From: DASRVA01 sp050732935
Lineage (GTDB): Bacteria > Gemmatimonadota > Gemmatimonadetes > JACCXV01 > JAHWKZ01
NCBI GenBank assembly: GCA_050732935.1
Contig: JBOHRW010000105.1
Span: 1 to 11,260, forward strand
DNA length: 11,260 nt
Direction: 5' to 3'
Within the stretch, counting starts at the first letter, position 1. Every line of letters starts with the position of its first letter. The notes under the pieces are model-generated. The model made no database searches, had not been told where the DNA came from, and worked only from the letters and a program-made list of their open reading frames with translations. The translations under genes and the position numbers were made by a program. Positions 1-6,528 of the stretch are shown in pieces.

Positions 1-158
1 ACGTAGACCAGCGCATAGACGATGGCTCCCTTGGCGCCCGTTGCGCGAACCCACTCGACGAGGAGCAGCGCCCAGCGGCTCGTAGGGAGAAAGATCAGGG
101 CGGCGATGAGGCCCGCTACAGCGACGATACCGATGCCGAATCGGGCTCCCCTGGTCAC
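1..158 (-). CDS. TVP38/TMEM64 (DedA-like) family membrane protein, N-terminal part, cut by window edge
   Basis: Only the first 52 or so residues are present; the gene continues beyond position 1. The visible part has a basic N-terminus (VTRGARFG), a hydrophobic helix of about 20 residues (IGIVAVAGLIAALIF), then an amphipathic stretch with LLVEWVRATGAKGAIVYAL. That is the typical opening of TVP38/TMEM64 proteins, which have a short first helix followed by an 'EWVRGLGPLGPLVF'-like segment. The start is taken as GTG at 158-156, which overlaps the Pit stop as GTGA. GTG at 161 is an alternative. A GGGAGAAGG ribosome-binding site lies just upstream, inside the Pit 3' end, so translation is probably coupled. 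Members are integral membrane proteins of unclear transport or lipid role and are often found beside metal or arsenic genes. The family call is moderate because so little is visible. Confidence 0.6.
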   Translation of the reverse strand, partial: MTRGARFGIGIVAVAGLIAALIFLPTSRWALLLVEWVRATGAKGAIVYALVY

Positions 159-1300
159 CACCCTTCTCCCTGGACCCACCGAACGACCATGTAGGTCGCG
201 ACCCCAAGCGCGGCGGCGGCTGGAAGGGTGACGACCCATGCGAACAGGATATCCCGCAGGGTCGTCCGATTCAGAGTGCCCCGATGGAGTCCGGCGCTGA
301 TGATCCCGGCCGAGGAGACGTGGGTCGTCGACATGGGGAGGCCGTAGACCGCACCTGAGGCAACGAGTCCCGCCGTGACGAGGTTCGCGGCGAAGCCTTC
401 GTGGTGGTCCATTGGCGTCGCCTTCGTCGCGAGCACGTGGGTCACGCGGCGTCCCGCGATGAAACTTCCAACCCCCATGGCCACCGTGATCAGGCCGAAC
501 ACGACCACCGTCGGAACGCTCGTCCCGCCCAGAAGGACGGACGCCGCCAGGACCAGGGCGACGATCTTGGGTGCGTCGTTCATCCCCCGGGCCAAGCTGG
601 TTGCGCCGCTCGTCAGCCAATGGAGGTGGTCGACGGTCAGGCGGAGCGCTGCCGGCCGATGAGCCGCACACGCTTCGGTTGTTCCGGTGGTGAGCAGGAG
701 GCGGGAGGGCTCGGCGACCAGCGCGGCCGGTCGAGCGAAGGTCGCACCCACCGCGACCAGCGCCGGCTCGATCTCCGCACACACGCAGTCTGCCAGCTCT
801 CGGGACCCCGACCGATGGCGCCCGGTGGCTTGGAGGAGCGCCCCCGTGATGAGCAGGGACGCGAAGGGGCTTACGAGGAGCGGAAGAAAGACCTTGCCGC
901 CGAGCGCGCCCCACTTCACCGCGTCCGCGCCGTATGCCCATGCCGCCACACCCACGAGCGAGCCGACGATCGCGTGGGTCGTCGAAACGGGGAGCCCCGT
1001 CCGGGTGGCGAGAAGAATCCATCCCGCCGCTCCGGCCAGCACCGCAATAGCGCCGACGGAATCGGACGTTGCGGCGGGAGTCAGGAGGCCATTGCCGAAG
1101 GTCGCGAGCATGGCGCCGGCGAAAACCGCCCCGAGGAGTCCGCCGATCCCCGTCCACGCCGTTCCCCAGGCCACGGCGCGCCGGTAGTCGGTGACGCCAC
1201 TTCCGACCAGCGTCGCGATGCCCTTGGAGACGTCGTTCGAGCCGTTCGCGTAGGCGAGGGAGGCCCCGACCGCCAGGACGAGCAGGGTTGCGGCCGTCAT
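155..1300 (-). CDS. pit: Pit-family inorganic phosphate permease
   Basis: This integral membrane permease of the PiT family (PF01384) takes up inorganic phosphate, usually as a metal-phosphate complex or with a cation, and members commonly also carry arsenate. The internal duplication typical of PiT is visible. The N-terminal half has ANGSNDVSKG near residues 18-27 and PVSTTHAIVG near 104-113. The C-terminal half has ARGMNDAPKI near 237-246 and PMSTTHVSSAG near 320. About 381 residues with many hydrophobic helices is a normal length for the compact members. The start is ATG at 1300-1298, sharing its A with the arsS stop (TGATG); GTG at 1303 is the alternative. No strong Shine-Dalgarno is visible, which fits translational coupling. 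It sits fourth in the arsenosugar operon, so it may supply phosphate or bring arsenate into the pathway. The substrate is inferred from the family, not shown here. Confidence 0.93.
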   Translation of the reverse strand: MTAATLLVLAVGASLAYANGSNDVSKGIATLVGSGVTDYRRAVAWGTAWTGIGGLLGAVFAGAMLATFGNGLLTPAATSDSVGAIAVLAGAAGWILLATRTGLPVSTTHAIVGSLVGVAAWAYGADAVKWGALGGKVFLPLLVSPFASLLITGALLQATGRHRSGSRELADCVCAEIEPALVAVGATFARPAALVAEPSRLLLTTGTTEACAAHRPAALRLTVDHLHWLTSGATSLARGMNDAPKIVALVLAASVLLGGTSVPTVVVFGLITVAMGVGSFIAGRRVTHVLATKATPMDHHEGFAANLVTAGLVASGAVYGLPMSTTHVSSAGIISAGLHRGTLNRTTLRDILFAWVVTLPAAAALGVATYMVVRWVQGEGW

Positions 1301-2325
1301 CACTGGAGCGCGCCCCCGCAGCTCGAACCGCCGCCTGCCGTGCAGCCGAAACAGTGGCTCCCGGTCGCGATCCGGCTGCCCACGAGCTCATCCAGGGAGG
1401 TGACGTCCCAGATGGTTCGCGCGCCGGTCCGTCGCGCGGCGCCGAGCTCGATCTCGAGCATCTGATTGAAGTCGCAGTCGTAGAGCCGACCGTCCCAGCC
1501 CACGCTCAAGAGCGAGCGGCACATGAGATCCGGCACCGTGTCGGCATTGAAGTGGTTCACTAGCAGGCTCATGTAGGCCTCGTACTGGCCGGTCCGCTCG
1601 AGCAGGTGCGCGAACCGCTTGATCGGCATGTTCGTGATGGTGAAGAGCTGGTGGAACTCGATGCCGAACCGGCGACCGAGCTCCTCCTTGTACTTGGCCT
1701 CGAGCCGTCCCTGCGGGGGCGGCAGCGAGGCGCCGATCGGGTTGTAGGCGAGATCCAGCTGGAGCGGCGAACCCGGGCGGCCGTAGCCGATCTCGTTCAG
1801 CCGCCTGAGCGCCTCAACGCTCTTGTCGAAGACGCCGCGCCCGCGTTGCTTCTCGACGTTCTCGGCCTGGTAACAGGGGAGGCTCGCGACGACGTGCACC
1901 TGGTGCGCGGCCAGGAACTCCGCGAGGTCCTGCATTCCCGGCTCGAAGAGGATGGTCAGGTTGCAGCGATCGATGACCTCGCGCCCGAGCCGATGCGCCG
2001 CGGCCACCAGCCAGCGGAAGCTGGGGTTGAGTTCGGGCGCGCCGCCGGTGAGGTCAACGACCTCCACGCCGGGATTCACGGCGATCACCTCGATCACCCG
2101 CTCCGCGACCTCATGGCGCATGATCTCCGTCCGCTTCGGCCCTGCTTCCACGTGGCAGTGGTGGCAGGCCATGTTGCAGAGCTTCCCGACGTTGATCTGG
2201 AGCGTCTTCACGCACGTACGCACGAGCGGAGATCGACCATGCTCCCGCAGGACCGCTTGGAACCGGGGTCTGCCGGGCAAGGTCGCCGGGAGGACCGGCA
2301 GGCTCAGCGCAGAAGATACGCTCAT
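1300..2325 (-). CDS. arsS: Arsenosugar biosynthesis radical SAM protein ArsS
   Basis: ArsS is a radical SAM enzyme acting after ArsM in arsenosugar biosynthesis. It joins a deoxyadenosyl-type group derived from SAM to methylated arsenic to give the arsenosugar precursor. The CxxxCxxC cluster-binding motif is at residues 50-57 (CNMACHHC), preceded by LQINVGKLC as in this family. The SAM-contacting GGAPE motif follows at 94-98. The C-terminal half is the DUF3641-type domain, with WDGRLYDCDFNQ and a Cys-rich tail (CFGCTAGGGSSCGG) that may hold a second cluster or bind arsenic. At 341 residues the length is usual. I chose ATG at 2325 because AGGAGGG at 2340-2334 lies 8 nt upstream; GTG at 2334 would sit on that site. 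The ATG overlaps the arsM stop as TGATG, so the two enzymes are translationally coupled. Confidence 0.96.
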   Translation of the reverse strand: MSVSSALSLPVLPATLPGRPRFQAVLREHGRSPLVRTCVKTLQINVGKLCNMACHHCHVEAGPKRTEIMRHEVAERVIEVIAVNPGVEVVDLTGGAPELNPSFRWLVAAAHRLGREVIDRCNLTILFEPGMQDLAEFLAAHQVHVVASLPCYQAENVEKQRGRGVFDKSVEALRRLNEIGYGRPGSPLQLDLAYNPIGASLPPPQGRLEAKYKEELGRRFGIEFHQLFTITNMPIKRFAHLLERTGQYEAYMSLLVNHFNADTVPDLMCRSLLSVGWDGRLYDCDFNQMLEIELGAARRTGARTIWDVTSLDELVGSRIATGSHCFGCTAGGGSSCGGALQ

Positions 2326-3515
2326 CAGCAGCACCCTCCTGCCTTGCCGTTGCTCGGCGAACAGCTGGCAACCGTCGCATCAGTGGTCACGCGGTAGCCG
2401 GCGCCCTTGGTTTCGCGAGGGTCCCGCCGCAGCGCGCCCAGGCTGCACGGGAAGGGGGGAGCTTCCTCGAGCGGCAAGAGCACCCGCGGTGGGATCAGCT
2501 CGACATGGGAGCGGTAGGGCTCCTGGGCGAAGATGCCGAAGGTCTTCTCGCACACCGCTGTGCGGACGCCGCGGCGGAGCACGTGGCCGTCGTCGTCCAC
2601 GGCTTCACGGAACGGTCCCCGATAAACGACCGCATGCTTCCGGTCGATGCAGGGACCTTCCTTGCCCTTGTAGGCAATGACGGTGACGCTGCGGAACTCG
2701 ATGCCCTCGATCGTGCGCCAGGGGCTCTCGCCTCGTTCCGCGAGCGTGATTCCGTAGAAGCCCGCCTCCTCGAAGGCCTCGAGGAAACGGTCCTCGCGCA
2801 ACGCGCCCGAGATGCAGCCGCTCCAGAGCTCCGGATCGCGCTGAAGATGCTCGGGGACGTCTTCGTCGCTCACGATGTCGGAGATCACGGCTCGCCCTCC
2901 ATGGTGAAGGCCGCGGAAGATCTCGGCGAAGAGGCGACGCTTGGCGTCCGGCTGGACGAGGTTCAGGACGCAGTTCGAGACGACGACGTCGATCGAGTCG
3001 CTTGCGACGAGTGGCTGCTCCCGACGGAGGCGCGTGACCTCGGCCTCGAGGCGTGCCAGGTCTTCGGCCGACCGCACGGGGTTCGCGCGCAGGAATCGAT
3101 CGAGCTCCTCGAGGTCGAGCGCGAGGTCCTGTATACGTCCCTTCTTGAAGCTGACGTTGCCGTATCCGATGCGGCGGGCGACCTCCGGTGCGATTCGACG
3201 CGCCAGCGCCAGCATGTCGTCATTCATGTCGATGCCCAGGACGTGTCCGCTCGGGCCGACGATCTGGCTCGCAATGAAGCAGATCTTCCCGGAGCCGGAC
3301 CCGAGATCGAGGACGGTCTCACCTGACCGCAGATGTTCGCTGGGATTGCCGCATCCGTAGTCACGCTTCAGCACCTCCTGCGGGATGGCCGCGAGCAGCT
3401 CCACGTCATATGTCGAGGGGCAGCACAGGCTCGCCTCGGGGGCCTGGGCCGCCCCCGAGTAACGGGTCTTGACCGCGGTTTCCACGTCAAGAGGTCTGCT
3501 GAGTCGGTCGAACAT
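2325..3515 (-). CDS. arsM: Arsenite S-adenosylmethionine methyltransferase ArsM (arsenosugar type)
   Basis: ArsM transfers methyl groups from SAM to trivalent arsenic, giving methylated arsenicals that ArsS then uses. The Rossmann-fold SAM site is seen as VLDLGSGSGKICF (residues 68-80) with the acidic GIDMNDDML at 94-102. The arsenic-binding cysteines of the family are all present: CC at 31-32, YGCGNP (C55), SNCVLNL (C182) and SGCISGA (C234). These match the four-cysteine arrangement known from algal ArsM. The C-terminal extension of about 110 residues (RKHAVVYRGPF, CEKTFGIF) and the terminal GGCC are typical of ArsM proteins encoded beside ArsS. The start is ATG at 3515 with GAGGAGG at 3527-3521, five bases away. 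The gene follows the DUF3179 gene after 45 bp and overlaps arsS. Confidence 0.96.
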   Translation of the reverse strand: MFDRLSRPLDVETAVKTRYSGAAQAPEASLCCPSTYDVELLAAIPQEVLKRDYGCGNPSEHLRSGETVLDLGSGSGKICFIASQIVGPSGHVLGIDMNDDMLALARRIAPEVARRIGYGNVSFKKGRIQDLALDLEELDRFLRANPVRSAEDLARLEAEVTRLRREQPLVASDSIDVVVSNCVLNLVQPDAKRRLFAEIFRGLHHGGRAVISDIVSDEDVPEHLQRDPELWSGCISGALREDRFLEAFEEAGFYGITLAERGESPWRTIEGIEFRSVTVIAYKGKEGPCIDRKHAVVYRGPFREAVDDDGHVLRRGVRTAVCEKTFGIFAQEPYRSHVELIPPRVLLPLEEAPPFPCSLGALRRDPRETKGAGYRVTTDATVASCSPSNGKAGGCC

Positions 3516-3520
3516 CGGTG

Positions 3521-3527
3521 CCTCCTC
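3521..3527 (-). promoter_or_regulatory. Ribosome-binding site of arsM
   Basis: GAGGAGG read on the minus strand, five bases before the arsM ATG. It is the strongest ribosome-binding site in the arsenosugar operon and lies in the only true gap (45 bp) between its genes. ArsM may therefore be translated at a higher rate than the coupled downstream genes. Confidence 0.75.
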
Positions 3528-3560
3528 TGATGAACCAGCTTGTCAGCGCCCCCGGGCGGC

Positions 3561-4526
3561 CTACGAATCGCCTCGGGAGCCCCACAGCTGCGTATCCGGA
3601 TGAAATGCGCTCCACGCGAACCAGTATGCGATCGTCGCGGGGATCGGTCGCCCCTTCAGATCCGTCGCGAACGCGGTCCACGAGTCGCGGAACCAGTACA
3701 CGAACACATCCTCGGGCCCCACCCTCGCTCGAACCGGCCGCGCCTGCTCATCGAGCATCGCGAGCGGGAAGGCGATCGCCACCCCGTCCCTCTCGATCCC
3801 CAGCACCAGTGCCTTCTCGGGCAGACGCGAGTCGCGGTCCGAAACCGGAAACATGGCACGTCGGTCGGACGCGTAGGTCAGATAGGGATCCCGGTCGTAC
3901 TCTCGCTGATGACCTGTCTCCCTCGAGAGGACGATGCCGTCGGGGTGCTCGCGCCGCCAGCGCCCCCAGGTCGTGTGGACGAGCGGCAAGCGCTCGAGGG
4001 TCGATCCTCGCAGGGGACCCGTGACCGCGCGTCGAGCGATCTGCGACCACAGGCTCTCGGTTCCGCGATCGTACATCAGCACGTTGGAGTTGTAGAGAAG
4101 ACCGGAAACGCCGAACTTACGGCGCTCCCCGCGCACGACGGGATCGAACGCCATACCCGTCCCGCAAAGGGGACAGTACGTGACGAGAACCGGGCGATCG
4201 GCGATCCGGTCGTTTACGATCTCGTGCCAGACGAGAATCCGCAGCGGGTACGCTTTCGCCTCGCCGGCGACCTCCAGTGCGAGCAGCCGGTCATCGTCGC
4301 GCATCCACTGCGAGGCCTGGCGCACCGACTCGAAGCGCGGATCGGTCAGCGCGGGGATCCCGTCCCGTGGCGGGCCGCCCGAAAGGACTTCGTCGACCGG
4401 GATCGAGGCGTCGGACAGGTCGAAACCGTTCGCCGTCTGGGCATGAACGGGAGAAAACCCTGTCACCGCGAGGACGATTCCCATACAGAAGCCCGCGAAC
4501 GCATGACGATAAAGAGCTCGTGCCAT
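3561..4526 (-). CDS. Secreted DUF3179 domain protein
   Basis: This is a 321-residue protein with an N-terminal signal peptide (hydrophobic FAGFCMGIVLAVTGF, probable cleavage after VHA near residue 29), so it should act outside the cytoplasmic membrane. The rest is a DUF3179 domain. It has AYPLRILVWHEIVND near 90-105, the family hallmark YCPLCGTG near 117-124 with a CxxC pair, then SGLLYNSNVLMYDR and ESLWSQ. The biochemical function of DUF3179 is not established; the CxxC pair suggests metal binding or a redox role. The gene heads the arsenosugar operon, 45 bp before arsM. ATG at 4526 has no Shine-Dalgarno, and a candidate ECF-type -10 box ends 8 bases upstream, so the mRNA may be leaderless. 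A link to arsenic handling is inferred from position only. Confidence 0.9.
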   Translation of the reverse strand: MARALYRHAFAGFCMGIVLAVTGFSPVHAQTANGFDLSDASIPVDEVLSGGPPRDGIPALTDPRFESVRQASQWMRDDDRLLALEVAGEAKAYPLRILVWHEIVNDRIADRPVLVTYCPLCGTGMAFDPVVRGERRKFGVSGLLYNSNVLMYDRGTESLWSQIARRAVTGPLRGSTLERLPLVHTTWGRWRREHPDGIVLSRETGHQREYDRDPYLTYASDRRAMFPVSDRDSRLPEKALVLGIERDGVAIAFPLAMLDEQARPVRARVGPEDVFVYWFRDSWTAFATDLKGRPIPATIAYWFAWSAFHPDTQLWGSRGDS

Positions 4527-4534
4527 GATGGTCT

Positions 4535-4563
4535 TAAGACACCGAAAAGGCGTCTTTTATTCC
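4535..4563 (-). promoter_or_regulatory. Candidate ECF-sigma promoter for the DUF3179-arsM-arsS-pit operon
   Basis: On the minus strand GGAAT (4563-4559) is followed after 17 bases by TGTCTTA (4541-4535). GGAA-type -35 boxes with a GTC-containing -10 are the usual pattern for ECF sigma factors. The -10 is part of the perfect palindrome GTCTTAAGAC (4531-4540). Transcription would begin close to the ATG at 4526. The same GGAA...TGTCTTA pair appears on the other strand before the sigma gene. This was found by eye and is untested. Confidence 0.45.
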
Positions 4564-4597
4564 GGCGGGGGTCGAGAGGGACGGGTAAATTGACAGG

Positions 4598-4627
4598 GGA
4601 AGGAATCGCTGAGCCGGTGGTGTCTTA
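4598..4627 (+). promoter_or_regulatory. Candidate autoregulated ECF-sigma promoter of the sigma/anti-sigma operon
   Basis: GGAAG at 4598-4602 stands 18 bases before TGTCTTA at 4621-4627; a second GGAAT at 4602-4606 stands 14 bases before it. The -10-like heptamer is identical to the one on the opposite strand before the DUF3179 gene. ECF sigma factors commonly drive their own operon, so a shared element on both sides of a divergent region is expected if both operons are targets. The transcript would carry a leader of about 20 bases before the GTG start at 4654. Confidence 0.4.
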
Positions 4628-4653
4628 CTGAACGTGAGGCGCGGAAGAGGACG

Positions 4654-5232
4654 GTGAACTCCATCGATGGAGCAATGCCGAGGGGCGTCGGCGCGTTCGA
4701 GGATCTTCTCAGCGCGAACCTCGACTCCCTGTATCGGACTTCTGTGCGGCTCTGCGGCGATCCTGACGACGCCCAGGACCTCTTGCAGGATGCGGTCCTG
4801 CGGGCTTTCCAGCACCAGCACCAGCTCCGCGATCGAGAGGCGGGGCGGTCGTGGCTCTTCACGATCCTCACGCGGACACACCTGAACCGCGTCCGCAGCG
4901 AAAAGCGCCGGCCCGAGAGCGTCGAGAGCGATCTCGGAGAGGGGGAGTTCGAGAGCGCACTGGCCGATTGGTCGTCGGAGAAGGCGGACGGCAACTGGCT
5001 GGAGCGACTGGCAGACAGAGAGCGCATCGCTCTCGCCGTGCAAGAGCTCGACCCGCGGCTCCGTGTGGTCCTCCTCTTGTCTGACGTCGAGGAATTTTCG
5101 CAACGAGAGGTTGCAACGATGCTCGAGATCCCCGAGGGGACGGTAGCCTCGCGGCTGTTTCGTTCGCGTCGCGCTCTTCGCAAGATCCTGTCGCGAGAGG
5201 TCACGACTTCCGTGTCCAGGAAGATGCTATGA
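4654..5232 (+). CDS. ECF-type RNA polymerase sigma factor
   Basis: A 192-residue sigma-70 family factor of the extracytoplasmic function class, with only regions 2 and 4. Region 2 (about residues 10-75) has LLSANLDSLYRTSVRLCGD, the typical DAQDLLQDAVLRAFQ, and RSWLFTILTRTHLNRVR. Region 4 (about 125-180) has LDPRLRVVLLLSDVEEFSQ and the DNA-binding helix-turn-helix EVATMLEIPEGTVASRLFRSR. A GTG start at 4654 has GGAAGAGG three bases upstream; an in-frame ATG at 4675 is possible. The stop overlaps the next start as ATGA, so sigma and anti-sigma are made together. It is divergent from the arsenosugar operon, and promoter-like elements shared across the 127-bp gap suggest that it may control it. 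The signal is unknown. Confidence 0.95.
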   Translation: MNSIDGAMPRGVGAFEDLLSANLDSLYRTSVRLCGDPDDAQDLLQDAVLRAFQHQHQLRDREAGRSWLFTILTRTHLNRVRSEKRRPESVESDLGEGEFESALADWSSEKADGNWLERLADRERIALAVQELDPRLRVVLLLSDVEEFSQREVATMLEIPEGTVASRLFRSRRALRKILSREVTTSVSRKML

Positions 5233-6017
5233 GCGACTCGTGCGGCCAGGCCAGGAGGATGCTCTGGTCCGACAAGGGGCCATGTGCTTTCGATGGCGAA
5301 GCCCTCGCCGCCCGCCGGCATGTGGAGCTTTGCGCAGATTGCCGGGTGTTCTTCAAGGAGATGGGGGCCCTTCGCGATGCGGTGCGCGGGTCCCTGGGAG
5401 AGGAAGTTGCGCCGATCGAGATCCGCGAGGCGATGTACGCCCGCCTGGCCGAGAGCCGTCTCGAGCGGCGCGGCCGGCGTTGGAGGGCGGGGTTCGCCGC
5501 GGCGGCGGTCCTGGCCGTTGTCCTCGTCGGAGCGGTGGTTCTCCTCCGTCCGTCTTCTCCGGGTGCCCCGCTCGTGTCGATGCTGGCCGGGGAACATGCC
5601 AAGGCCTTGGGCGGCGATCGCCTGTCGTCCGCGGATCCCGGCGAGGTCGAGCGCTGGCTTGCCGCGCGCGTGTCGTTCGCCGTTCACGTACCCGAGTTCA
5701 CCGGCGCGCGCCTGACGGGCGCGCGGATCTGCCTCGCTGAGGACGGCCGCGGTGCGGTCGTCGAGTACGCGATCGGCGACCGCAGACTGTCATACTTCGT
5801 TCTGCCTTCGCGCTCCGACGGGCTCCCCATCGGCCCCGGACTCACGCACGCCGCCGAGAGCGGCTACCGGATGGTGGTATGGCGAGACACGGGCCTCGTC
5901 CACGCGCTCGTCGGCGCAGTCAGCCGCGAACAGCTCGACCGCCTCGCGCGTGAGTGCATCGAGCAGGCCCTGCGCTTCGCGCGCAGCGTCACGTTCGGAC
6001 TCTTCACGACTTCCTGA
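5229..6017 (+). CDS. Membrane-anchored anti-sigma factor with zinc-finger (ZAS-like) N-terminus
   Basis: This is the presumed inhibitor of the sigma factor encoded just upstream. The cytoplasmic N-terminus shows C5 and C19 followed by HVELCADC (H31, C35, C38), the H-x3-C-x2-C pattern of zinc-binding anti-sigma factors. One transmembrane helix follows at about residues 87-106 (AGFAAAAVLAVVLVGAVVLL), leaving about 155 residues outside the cytoplasmic membrane. The outer domain has no motif I recognise. The sequence MLAGEHAKALGG suggests a binding surface but this is unproven. The start ATG at 5229 overlaps the sigma stop (ATGA) and has an AGGAAG site. In this class, loss of zinc by thiol modification or regulated proteolysis frees the sigma factor. 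Trivalent arsenic binds such thiols well, which makes it a possible sensor for the divergent operon. That is inference. Confidence 0.85.
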   Translation: MSDSCGQARRMLWSDKGPCAFDGEALAARRHVELCADCRVFFKEMGALRDAVRGSLGEEVAPIEIREAMYARLAESRLERRGRRWRAGFAAAAVLAVVLVGAVVLLRPSSPGAPLVSMLAGEHAKALGGDRLSSADPGEVERWLAARVSFAVHVPEFTGARLTGARICLAEDGRGAVVEYAIGDRRLSYFVLPSRSDGLPIGPGLTHAAESGYRMVVWRDTGLVHALVGAVSREQLDRLARECIEQALRFARSVTFGLFTTS

Positions 6018-6030
6018 AGGAGGACTCCCT

Positions 6031-6513
6031 ATGCGCAGGATCGTACCCGGCGCCGTCGCCGGCATTCTCGGTGGCCTCGTGTTCGGGATCATGATGCAGA
6101 ACATGACGGCGCCGACGCCCGAAGGGATGCGGATGCCCATGATGGCGATGGTGGCCATGGTCGTGGGCTCAACGAGCATCGCCGTCGGCTGGGTGTACCA
6201 TCTCTTCAACAGCGCCGTGATCGGAGGCCTCTTCGGGCTCCTGCTCGGCGGCCGGGTGAACTCCGTGGGTGCCGGGCTGGGATGGGGGGCGGTGTGGGGG
6301 ATCGTGTGGTGGGTGCTGGGCGGTCTCATCCTGATGCCGCTCCTGCTCGGCATGCCGGCGTTCGCCTCCCTCCAGATGCCCGAGATGCGCATGGTCGCTG
6401 TCGGGAGCCTGGTCGGGCACCTGGTTTACGGGTTGGTGCTGGGAGCGACCTACGCGAAGCTGGGCCAGCGCACGCCAACCCGGCCCGCGTCCCAGCCACT
6501 CGGTCGTCATTGA
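6031..6513 (+). CDS. Multi-pass membrane protein of unknown function, Met-rich
   Basis: A 160-residue hydrophobic protein with about four or five predicted membrane helices: residues 5-22, 39-56, 62-76, 84-106 and 121-142. Between the first two helices lies a Met-rich loop (MMQNMTAPTPEGMRMPMM) and another Met cluster occurs before the last helix (MPEMRM). Histidines sit in YHLFNSAVIGG and VGHLVYG. Met and His clusters at membrane edges can bind soft metals, but no family could be named. The start ATG at 6031 has AAGGAGG at 6017-6023, seven bases away, which is stronger than the sites of the two genes before it. It follows the anti-sigma gene by 13 bp and is probably the third gene of that operon, hence a likely part of the same response. 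Confidence 0.8.
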   Translation: MRRIVPGAVAGILGGLVFGIMMQNMTAPTPEGMRMPMMAMVAMVVGSTSIAVGWVYHLFNSAVIGGLFGLLLGGRVNSVGAGLGWGAVWGIVWWVLGGLILMPLLLGMPAFASLQMPEMRMVAVGSLVGHLVYGLVLGATYAKLGQRTPTRPASQPLGRH

Positions 6514-6528
6514 GCTCTGGCCGCTGGC

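Noticed and set aside
401..1465. Long plus-strand open frame of 354 codons opposite pit and arsS
   Set aside because: It is a shadow of two clearly identified minus-strand genes. Its product is low-complexity Arg/Gly/Glu-rich with no family features, as expected of antisense frames in GC-rich DNA.
4590..4595. Perfect TTGACA (-35 consensus) before the sigma gene
   Set aside because: At 16-18 bases downstream the sequence is GC-rich with no -10-like hexamer, so a sigma-70 promoter is not supported. The ECF-type boxes fit better.
4557..5687. Long minus-strand open frames opposite the sigma and anti-sigma genes
   Set aside because: They have Ser/Arg-rich composition with no motifs and lie against genes with textbook domains and coupled starts.
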